This document shows positions 26,683 through 33,530 of a stretch of 64,000 nucleotides of DNA, in pieces; the stretch's first letter is position 1; every line of letters starts with the position of its first letter. This stretch comes from an uncultured Pirellula sp. (GTDB taxonomy: Bacteria > Planctomycetota > Planctomycetia > Pirellulales > Pirellulaceae). The stretch spans positions 62,001 to 126,000 of the forward strand of contig CAIOHR010000058.1 in assembly GCA_903858115.1 (NCBI GenBank), in the 5' to 3' direction. A program made the position numbers and the translations under genes. Under the pieces are notes generated by a model. It was not told the origin of the DNA, ran no database searches, and was given only the letters and a program-made list of their open reading frames with translations.

Positions 26683-27813
26683 ATGAAACCGTTAATTGCA
26701 AACCCGCAGGATCTGACACCTGCGACAAACTGGCTCGATACCAAGTGGGCTTGGACTAGTGAGGAGTCGCTGATTGATCACCGAACAAAGGCTCGACTCT
26801 GCGCGGCGGCTCTTCTTCCCTTTCGAAATCAGAAACCTGACTGGGAAGGGTTTATCGCCAGCATCGCTTGGATGCAATCCGCAGCAAATTACTATGGGGT
26901 CGAACTAGTGGTCGTGCTGAACGCGGACACTGGCTATATCTTTCATTTGGATGATGCGCTCTACAGCGAGGTTCTCAGGCGGTTTCGTGACGCTTTTCCG
27001 GGTGCAAAGTTTATTGCAGGTGTTACCGCTCGCGGTGCAGAAAAAGATAGCTCATTCCAACCGGATCGGTATCGGCCTCTTCTCGACATAGTTCAGCAAC
27101 ATGACAACTGTGAGGTCATGCTCATGACTTCGAAGTGGTTGAGCGCGTTGGCCCCCGAACCAAAGCGGGATGCATACTTTGCGATTGCGGATTGGCTAGT
27201 TCGCCCCGGAATTGTTCATGCGCTTGAACCCGCTTTTGTTCCTTGGGCGAAGCCCTTTGAGCCTTGGTTGCTATGGCAACTAGCCCAGCATCCAAAGTTC
27301 GTAGGAGGCAAGATTAGTACGCTGGACGAACCCCACTTTCTCTATTGGGCTGCGATGTGCCGCGATCTTCAACTGGACTTCGCGCCTCACAGCGGAGACG
27401 ACTTTGGAATTGCGACCGCGATCAAGCTTGGATTGCCTTTGCTGATCGGAGCGGCCGTGAGTGGCGCCCCCCTGATTGCTGCCGCCAAAGACATGTGGCT
27501 TTCCGATGATTCGCCGCAAAAGAAATACACGACGGGGTCAGGTGTATTTGATACACGGGTCTACAAAGTCTTTGAAGCGTTTCAATCATTAGAAGACCAA
27601 GTGTTTCGCTTGGATGCATCGATGAGCGCCGCAGCGTACAAACATAGCACGGCGCATGTGTTGCACGAATTGGGGATCATCGCATCACCCGAATCGCACC
27701 CCGAATGCCTAGACTTACGAGGCAGTGACGAAGCCGTTCGTATGCGAGAATCGCTTCGTCGCCCGAAACGCGTCGCAGAGATGCTCGGAATCCCATTTCG
27801 ATTCGATTCCTAG
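26683..27813 (+). CDS. DapA/N-acetylneuraminate-lyase superfamily protein
   Basis: 376 residues, longer than the usual ~300 of this TIM-barrel family. The central segment FVGGKISTLDEPHF places Lys210 where the Schiff-base lysine is expected, and AGVTARGAEKDS matches the position of the dihydrodipicolinate synthase GTTGE-like loop. Members condense or cleave pyruvate with aldehydes. The fit is by pattern only, and the extra ~70 residues and the unusual flanking text mean the substrate is likely different from that of DapA. It stands alone upstream of the DUF350 cassette, separated by a 212-base gap, so shared function is not evident. Confidence 0.6.
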   Translation: MKPLIANPQDLTPATNWLDTKWAWTSEESLIDHRTKARLCAAALLPFRNQKPDWEGFIASIAWMQSAANYYGVELVVVLNADTGYIFHLDDALYSEVLRRFRDAFPGAKFIAGVTARGAEKDSSFQPDRYRPLLDIVQQHDNCEVMLMTSKWLSALAPEPKRDAYFAIADWLVRPGIVHALEPAFVPWAKPFEPWLLWQLAQHPKFVGGKISTLDEPHFLYWAAMCRDLQLDFAPHSGDDFGIATAIKLGLPLLIGAAVSGAPLIAAAKDMWLSDDSPQKKYTTGSGVFDTRVYKVFEAFQSLEDQVFRLDASMSAAAYKHSTAHVLHELGIIASPESHPECLDLRGSDEAVRMRESLRRPKRVAEMLGIPFRFDS

Positions 27814-28025
27814 CAGACGGCGCATTCGCAATCGCAAGTGGCGACCGCTATCTTTTACGTTTTATGTGTCGGTCTATCGAGTGAAACGGGCATTACCCTT
27901 TTAGACTTGGTTACTGCATCCGAAGCCTAGCTTCGCGGAATTGGAAGTAAGTAGATACACCCTTCTTGATTACTTTCTCCAGCAACCAAAATGCGTACTT
28001 ATTCCCGTTCCTGTCGAAGGTCTCC

Positions 28026-28274
28026 ATGTCACAACATCTCATTCTGGCCTCTATCCCTCTTGAGCTCCAATCACTGGCTTACGCGCTCTTTGGGACGGCC
28101 GCTTTTGGCTTGGTCGGTATCTTTCTTATGCTTGCCGGGTTTAAGCTATTTGAATTCACCACACGTCGACTTGATATAGAAAAACAGCTTGATAACCAAA
28201 ATATGGCGGTGGGTGTTGTGGTGGGATCGCTGTTGTTAGGAATAAGCCTCATCGTCATCGTTTCGATGATGTAG
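28026..28274 (+). CDS. DUF350-family small membrane protein (YjfL-like, half size)
   Basis: 82 residues from ATG 28026, chosen because the upstream in-frame start gives a poor N-terminus. Two hydrophobic helices: one at about 16-40 (LFGTAAFGLVGIFLMLAGFK) and one at about 60-80 (VGVVVGSLLLGISLIVIVSM), joined by a charged loop (DIEKQLDNQNMA). This fits one unit of DUF350; E. coli YjfL has two such units. DUF350 genes are often found with YgiC/YjfC-type ATP-grasp ligases, and one follows here. It is probably co-transcribed with the next two genes (27-base gap). Confidence 0.75.
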   Translation: MSQHLILASIPLELQSLAYALFGTAAFGLVGIFLMLAGFKLFEFTTRRLDIEKQLDNQNMAVGVVVGSLLLGISLIVIVSMM

Positions 28275-28301
28275 TCTTTTTCCATTGGAAAGAATTCATC
28301 C

Positions 28302-28775
28302 ATGAAGAAAAGCACCAAAGTTGTGTTGAGTCTGCTTGTCCCTGCGATGGCAGCATATGGTTGCAGCAACCAAACAAAGACCGTCCAGGCTCCTGCCAAT
28401 GCGGCGGCATCCAACCTGCAGAATCGCAGGACGATTCCGATGCATTGTTCTTGCGGCCATCGCTTTACAGCCAGCAGCGAAATGGTCGGAGCAACTGTTC
28501 CGTGCCCGAATTGCGATCGAAAGTTACAAGTTCTCGCAGAAGGCACTCATTCGTCCTCAGGAACTCATTCTTCCTCCTACCATCGCCCTTATTATCGCTC
28601 CCGCCCTTATTCTTACTTTCCAGATTGGTTTGGCGGAACCACGCAGCCTTCATCTTCATCGCCTCCTGTCGCCACTTCGACACATACGTCGGAATCACGA
28701 CACACTTCTAATTCTGGTCATGTGTCTTATTCCGGATTCGGAAGCACTGGCTCTCGTTTCTCGGGAGGTTCGTAA
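28302..28775 (+). CDS. Lipoprotein-like zinc-ribbon protein, YgiB/YjfM positional equivalent
   Basis: 157 residues. The N-terminus is a lipoprotein-like signal (VVLSLLVPAMAAYGC) with Cys21. It is followed by a zinc-ribbon-type motif, CSCGHRF...CPNC (residues ~49-74), like those of bacterial zinc-ribbon domains. The rest is Ser/His/Tyr-rich and ends GFGSTGSRFSGGS, a tail that resembles that of YgiB/DUF1190 proteins from memory. Its stop codon overlaps the ATG of the ATP-grasp gene by one base (TAATG), so translation is coupled. A zinc ribbon on an exported or lipid-anchored protein is unusual. Confidence 0.7.
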   Translation: MKKSTKVVLSLLVPAMAAYGCSNQTKTVQAPANAAASNLQNRRTIPMHCSCGHRFTASSEMVGATVPCPNCDRKLQVLAEGTHSSSGTHSSSYHRPYYRSRPYSYFPDWFGGTTQPSSSSPPVATSTHTSESRHTSNSGHVSYSGFGSTGSRFSGGS

Positions 28776-29902
28776 TGCGCCGCGTCTCGGCCTCGCCCCG
28801 AAGAAACTGGCGTCAGGAAGTGGAAGAACTTGGGTTTTCTTATCATACGATTGACGGTGAACTTTATTGGGACGAAGCGGGCTGGTACGAGTTCTCATTA
28901 GCGGAAATTGAAGAAATCGAGTACGCAACCAACACGCTTCACGATCTTTGCTTGCAAGCCGTGCAGTTCATTTTCGATGAGGAGCGTCTCGATGAGTTTC
29001 GAATTCCAAGGGAGTTTCACGATTGGATTCGATCTAGCTGGGACAACGATGAACCGACGGTTTACGGACGATTTGACCTCGCATGGGACGGTCGAGGCGC
29101 TCCGAAACTGCTAGAGTACAACGCTGATACCCCCACATCGCTATTCGAAGCGGCCGTCGTGCAATGGCATTGGCTTCAATCAGTGCATCCTGGTCTCGAT
29201 CAGTTCAATAGTCTTCACGAACAATTGATCGAAGCCTGGAAATACTTGTTCCAGTATGGAATGAGCCATATCAGTTTCGCTGCCACAGCAGGTCATGAAG
29301 AGGATTTCGGAAACATTACGTACCTCCGAGACACCGCAGCCCAAGCAGGAATTGTTACGGAGTATCTCGATGTTTCTGCCATCGGGTTCGACTCGAGGAA
29401 AAACTGCTTCGTGGATGCGCAAAGTCAACCGATAGATCGATTGTTCAAACTCTATCCGTGGGAATGGATGATCGGTGAAGAATTCGGAAAGCACCTGCTG
29501 GAATCCGGGACACAGTGGATTGAACCGCCGTGGAAGATGCTGCTCTCGAACAAGGCAATACTGGTTATATTATGGGAACTATTTCCCGAATGCGAATACT
29601 TGCTTCCAACAGCGTGGCATCCATTACCGGGAGACCACGTTCGCAAACCCATCTTGTCTCGTGAAGGGAGCAACATTCAAATAGTTCGACGAGGACAGTT
29701 GGAACGAGAGACCCAGGGGCCTTATTCGGAGCAGCCAATGATCTATCAGTCGTATCATCCGCTGCTGAACTCGGGAGGACGTCATGCTGTTCTAGGTAGC
29801 TGGATCGTTGGTGATTTAGCCTGTGGGTTGGGCATTCGCGAAGACATGAACCCAGTGACACACGATTCTAGCCGATTTGTTCCTCACCTTATCCGCTACT
29901 GA
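28775..29902 (+). CDS. Glutathionylspermidine synthase-like ATP-grasp ligase (YgiC/YjfC family)
   Basis: 375 residues. Conserved family segments are clear: YGRFDLAWDGRGAPKLLEYN followed by ADTPTSLFEA (ATP-grasp entry), WIEPPWKMLLSNKAI followed by LWELFPECEYLLPT, KPILSREGSNIQIV, and the C-terminal YQSYHPLLNSGGRHAVLGSW. These match YgiC/YjfC-type homologues of the synthetase domain of glutathionylspermidine synthase, which ligate an amine to a carboxylate using ATP. The amidase domain of Gsp is absent. The true substrate is unknown. The start overlaps the zinc-ribbon gene by one base. Confidence 0.9.
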   Translation: MRRVSASPRRNWRQEVEELGFSYHTIDGELYWDEAGWYEFSLAEIEEIEYATNTLHDLCLQAVQFIFDEERLDEFRIPREFHDWIRSSWDNDEPTVYGRFDLAWDGRGAPKLLEYNADTPTSLFEAAVVQWHWLQSVHPGLDQFNSLHEQLIEAWKYLFQYGMSHISFAATAGHEEDFGNITYLRDTAAQAGIVTEYLDVSAIGFDSRKNCFVDAQSQPIDRLFKLYPWEWMIGEEFGKHLLESGTQWIEPPWKMLLSNKAILVILWELFPECEYLLPTAWHPLPGDHVRKPILSREGSNIQIVRRGQLERETQGPYSEQPMIYQSYHPLLNSGGRHAVLGSWIVGDLACGLGIREDMNPVTHDSSRFVPHLIRY

Positions 29903-29936
29903 TGGAAGTTTTTAACGACGAAGAATAGTCGCACGT

Positions 29937-30701
29937 ATGCTTAAAGTGAACCCCATACTCAAAGCTGCCGATCCCTGGCTAAAGTGGCTCATCATGGCGG
30001 GGACTATGACTTATTTTGTCGAGATTACTACGGGAGCCTCAGAAGGCAACAAGGGGCATTCGGTATTCTGGTGGGTGCAGAGTTTGATCGCCATATGCTT
30101 CACCATCGAATACATCTTTCGTTGGTTGGATGATGCCCAAGATCATTATCGATGGCATTATCCACAGTCAGCGCTGGGGATTGTTGATCTCCTCTCCATA
30201 CTTCCGTTCTGGATAGGCTGTTTTTTACCACTCGAGTGGTTCCAGCTCCTTCGCACCTTGCGTGTGTTTTGGTTACTCAAGTTCTTTCGATACTCGCGTT
30301 CGCTCCAACTCGTCGCTCTGGGGTTCTATCGTGCGTTGCCCGCTTTACGACCACTCGGTTTCGCGATGCTCATTATTGGCTTGTTCTGTTCCGTTGTTAT
30401 CTTTGAAACCGAACACGATGCTCAGCCTGACAAATTCGGAAACATGTTCGACGCGGTTTATTTCACGATGGTCACCGTTGCTACCGTGGGCTATGGAGAT
30501 CTGAGTCCCATCACGATTTTGGGGAGACTGACGGTGATGCTCACCTTTGTAACAGGGCTCGCTGTCTTTGCAGGAATTCTCGGCGTTGTGGGGGCAAGCT
30601 TTTTCAAAGTGATGGACGAGGAGCTCGATCCCAAGATTGACCCGCTTGAAGAATTCAGAAAAGAACGCGAAAGACAACTCGTTCGCTGGCCGGAAAAGTA
30701 A
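29937..30701 (+). CDS. Voltage-gated-type potassium channel, six helices
   Basis: 254 residues. It has the layout of a Kv-like ion channel: helices S1-S3, an S4 helix with repeated positives (LLRTLRVFWLLKFFRYSRSL, residues 104-123), S5, pore loop with the selectivity filter TVGYGD (183-188), and S6, then a short charged C-terminus. No RCK or cyclic-nucleotide domain follows. It starts 34 bases after the ATP-grasp gene in the same direction, so it likely belongs to the same transcript. It conducts K+ across the inner membrane; the gating stimulus is unknown. Confidence 0.92.
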   Translation: MLKVNPILKAADPWLKWLIMAGTMTYFVEITTGASEGNKGHSVFWWVQSLIAICFTIEYIFRWLDDAQDHYRWHYPQSALGIVDLLSILPFWIGCFLPLEWFQLLRTLRVFWLLKFFRYSRSLQLVALGFYRALPALRPLGFAMLIIGLFCSVVIFETEHDAQPDKFGNMFDAVYFTMVTVATVGYGDLSPITILGRLTVMLTFVTGLAVFAGILGVVGASFFKVMDEELDPKIDPLEEFRKERERQLVRWPEK

Positions 30702-30739
30702 TGCGAGTTCTTGTTGACCGTTCGCCGTCACACACAGCG

Positions 30740-32323
30740 TCAGTATCGATCTATCCCCGTTAGATAACGCTCGACCTCATCGGCATGAATGGCAATGTCC
30801 AGAACGCTTCGCCGAATTTCTTCCGGGGCTACCGTCGACCTCGGATACGCATTGATGACAACGAACATGGGTTTCCCGTCGATATCTCTAATGGCGAGGC
30901 TACCGTGCATAACGATCCAGTTCTGCCTTAGAGCGCGCTCATAGAAAGTTGGATTAGCGTCGCAACAAGTGGAGTAGATTAGCAGAATCCTTTCGAGAGT
31001 TGCGTGCTCCGTCGTTTCAATATAAACAATCTGTCGTCTATTTCCTGGCAACTGCCGCGTCAGACTATATCGCTCGCCCTCTCGGTTCCATGTGATGGTC
31101 GTGTCGTTCCTAAACGCTTCGACAAACAACGATTCTATATCTCTTTCCGATCCTAAAACCGCGTGCAACAATTTTGATGCAGCCACCGCATCGGCAGGAC
31201 GCTGTGAGAGCGATGTAGCAGTCAAAAGCTCAACACACTCCGCGATAGCCGGTGACAACTCAGGGCGGATCGTAAGAACATTTGGAATGGTTTCGATACG
31301 ACCGAACCTAGCAAGTTGCAATAGCGAGCTTTCCTGCCACGGCAGCTTACCTATCAACATTTGAAAAAGGCACAAGCCGAGTGCATACACGTCGCTCGCA
31401 GGGGATGCATCAAGTCCCTGAAACAATTCCGGGGCCATGTAATTCGGCGTCCCACAAAAGTCTCTTTCATCCTCCTCGTCTTCTGACTTCATCTTCGTTG
31501 CTAACCCGAAGTCCCCAACTTTTGCAATACCATCGGGAGTCACAATCACATTCGCAGGTTTCACATCCCGATGAATGATTCCTATGCGATGGGCGGCTGC
31601 CAACCCATCAGCCACCATGGTTGCTAATCGCAATGCCCTGTCAGCAGGCAATGATCCTTCCTTGGCGATGAGTTGCTCTAGCGTAATTCCAGGTACATAC
31701 TCCATTTCCAAGAAGTGGGTCTCAGCAATGTACCCTATGGCGTGCAGGCCAACGATATTCGGATGAATCAACGCCGCAGCCGCCTGCCCCTCTTGCTGAA
31801 ATTGTGCAATGTACTCGCTATCGTAAACTCCATGTTTGGGCGCCAATATCTTTAGGGCACAGTGCCGTTGCAAGTCGTCGTGCAACACCAGATAGACTTG
31901 CCCCATCGCCCCAGCACCGAGCAACGAGACAAATCGATAGATATGAAGCTTTCGTCCGATCAATCTGTGAGCTTCTAGATTTTTGGCAAGATTAGATCCA
32001 GGAACGTCATAAGAAAAAGAAACTGTTGATTGAACACCATTCGCTGGTGACGATTCGATAATCGAGTTGATTTGCTCCAAGGACAAGTTCGGGAATCGAT
32101 GGGCATAATCGCTTAATGCAGGTTGCTGGTTCTGTGCACACCGGTAATCAATCTCCAATCCAAGCAGTTCTTTCAGCAGCCTTAGGTACACTAGGGGGGG
32201 TGCATCCGCAAGGAAATTCTCAATGCGAGGCGATTGACCATTCGTCAGCGCGCGCTGAAACTCGTCGCACCGGGCATCTATTTTGCGTTCAACCGCAAGC
32301 GAATCGAAGTTTTCATCGTCCAT
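30740..32323 (-). CDS. Hanks-type Ser/Thr protein kinase, soluble
   Basis: 527 residues with a ~125-residue N-terminal region of the sort seen in planctomycete kinases (FLADAPPLVYLRLLKELLGL), the kinase domain at about 130-395 and a ~130-residue C-terminal region without known domain. Catalytic elements: glycine loop GAGAMGQV (136-143), Lys158, HRDVKPAN (251-258), DFG (271-273) and GTPNYMAPE (291-299). There is no transmembrane segment, so it is cytosolic. It is divergent from the 32534 ECF sigma factor with a 210-base gap. Kinase-sigma gene pairs are a known planctomycete theme; phosphorylation of this sigma factor is inference. Confidence 0.93.
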   Translation of the reverse strand: MDDENFDSLAVERKIDARCDEFQRALTNGQSPRIENFLADAPPLVYLRLLKELLGLEIDYRCAQNQQPALSDYAHRFPNLSLEQINSIIESSPANGVQSTVSFSYDVPGSNLAKNLEAHRLIGRKLHIYRFVSLLGAGAMGQVYLVLHDDLQRHCALKILAPKHGVYDSEYIAQFQQEGQAAAALIHPNIVGLHAIGYIAETHFLEMEYVPGITLEQLIAKEGSLPADRALRLATMVADGLAAAHRIGIIHRDVKPANVIVTPDGIAKVGDFGLATKMKSEDEEDERDFCGTPNYMAPELFQGLDASPASDVYALGLCLFQMLIGKLPWQESSLLQLARFGRIETIPNVLTIRPELSPAIAECVELLTATSLSQRPADAVAASKLLHAVLGSERDIESLFVEAFRNDTTITWNREGERYSLTRQLPGNRRQIVYIETTEHATLERILLIYSTCCDANPTFYERALRQNWIVMHGSLAIRDIDGKPMFVVINAYPRSTVAPEEIRRSVLDIAIHADEVERYLTGIDRY

Positions 32324-32375
32324 TTCGCAGCTATCCTAAATTTGGAAAACAGACCACGGACCGTTACTGCAAGTG

Positions 32376-32381
32376 TATAAT
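32376..32381 (+). promoter_or_regulatory. Possible -10 box upstream of the ECF sigma gene
   Basis: TATAAT in the kinase/sigma gap, 152 bases before the chosen sigma start. The sequence 17 bases further upstream (ACCACG) is a poor -35 box, so this is only a candidate. Confidence 0.25.
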
Positions 32382-32533
32382 GCCTTTTGGTGTCCCCAAC
32401 CCGACATTCCATGCAAATTTTCGAAACTAAGTGTGCATTGACTGAAGCATCCGCTTCTTTCTCGCTTTTGCGTAAAATTGACGCAAAGGCTGGTTCTCCT
32501 GGCCTAAATTTCCACCGCAGTACCGAGTTCGAG

Positions 32534-33163
32534 ATGATACCAACAGACGCCTCCGTAACAAACTGGCTACGCAAATTAGAGGCAGGGCACGATCAAGCGG
32601 CACAACAGTTATGGAACGTATTTTTTGAGCGTTTAGTACAGGTGGCGCAGCATCGGTTGCACGCGTCGCCGCGGGGTATTGCCGACGCAGAGGATGTCGC
32701 GCTAAGCGCCTTTGCCAGTTTCTGTCTTGGAGTGCAAAAACAACGCTTCCCAGAATTGAGCGACCGCAATGGACTATGGAGTTTGCTGGTCAGCATTACC
32801 CTCCGCAAATTGATGCACATGCTGCGAGATCAGAACCGACAGAAACGCGGCGGGAACTATCGCCAGATTTCTCAAGCGATTGATTCCTCTGACGGTCCAA
32901 CAGAAATCGAGCAGATCATCGCGCGCGAGCCAACTCCAGAGATGGCTGCTCAGCTGGCAGAGCAATATGCACAGTGGATGCGAGCATTGGACAGTGAGGA
33001 GCTAGTGCGCATTACGCAATGGAAGCTCGAAGGTTTCACCAACAATGAAATCGCAACCAAATGCGGCCTCACTGCACGAACAATCGAACGCAAGCTGAAC
33101 CTCATCCGCAAGATCCTGACCCAAGCTGCATCGAACGAAGAAATTGAAATAAGTGCGAATTGA
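32534..33163 (+). CDS. Planctomycete-type ECF sigma factor, divergent from kinase
   Basis: 209 residues from ATG 32534; earlier in-frame starts (32387, 32411) precede a stretch that does not look like sigma sequence. Region 2 is visible in ADAEDVALSAFASFCLGVQ and NGLWSLLVSITLRKLMHML, and region 4 in RITQWKLEGFTNNEIATKCG followed by LTARTIERKLNLIRKIL. The ATxRTIERKL form of region 4 is typical of the Sigma70_ECF family rather than of sigma-E-like factors. No anti-sigma gene follows; the divergent kinase gene is the likely partner. The last two codons and stop form the first copy of a 19-bp tandem duplication. Confidence 0.88.
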   Translation: MIPTDASVTNWLRKLEAGHDQAAQQLWNVFFERLVQVAQHRLHASPRGIADAEDVALSAFASFCLGVQKQRFPELSDRNGLWSLLVSITLRKLMHMLRDQNRQKRGGNYRQISQAIDSSDGPTEIEQIIAREPTPEMAAQLAEQYAQWMRALDSEELVRITQWKLEGFTNNEIATKCGLTARTIERKLNLIRKILTQAASNEEIEISAN

Positions 33164-33191
33164 TTCTATCTATGCGAATTGATTCTATCTA
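33154..33191. repeat. Exact 19-bp tandem duplication overlapping the sigma stop codon
   Basis: TGCGAATTGATTCTATCTA occurs twice back to back without mismatch. The first copy contains the last codons and the TGA of the sigma gene; the second lies outside the gene. Confidence 0.9.
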
Positions 33192-33239
33192 GCTGTGCAA
33201 TGGAGCGTTGATTCCAACGCAAAAAAGGACACGCACAGC
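33192..33239. other. Nested palindrome beside the transposase remnant
   Basis: An outer 7-bp arm pair (GCTGTGC/GCACAGC) encloses an inner 6-bp hairpin (GCGTTG-ATTC-CAACGC). The element starts right after the 19-bp duplication and ends 15 bases before the transposase remnant. It could be a REP-like site or a decayed element end. Confidence 0.4.
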
Positions 33240-33254
33240 AACGAGTCTAAACAT

Positions 33255-33521
33255 CTAGAATCGTCGCTTCCATGGAGTCTCTATCGGCGATGATGTCATC
33301 GTTGATTGAGCGCTAAGCACCAGATTGGTCAATGATTGCGTTGAAAGTGGCTTGATCGAGGTGTGCGGACTCTCCTCGGGCAAACTCACGATGCCAGCCG
33401 CTACAGGATTCAAATCGATATAGGCGCATACGGTCAAAAGCGCCTCTTCATCCAGAATCGCTATCGATTTGTAGCGTCCTTCGAAAAAGGCTCCTTTGCA
33501 CTCATCTTGCAAGTCAGAGGT
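33255..33521 (-). pseudogene. Fragment of a REP-associated-type (Y1) transposase
   Basis: The reading frame covers only about 89 residues and lacks a proper start; a stop lies just upstream (33522-33524). It contains FFEGRYKSIAILDEEALLTV followed by CAYIDLNPVAAGIVSLPEES and HTSI, the C-terminal core seen in planctomycete REP-associated tyrosine transposases. The catalytic HUH and Tyr parts are missing, so it is an inactive remnant. It lies directly behind the stop of the cadherin-like gene (nine bases away), which may mark an insertion scar. Confidence 0.7.
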
Positions 33522-33530
33522 TCATGTCCA

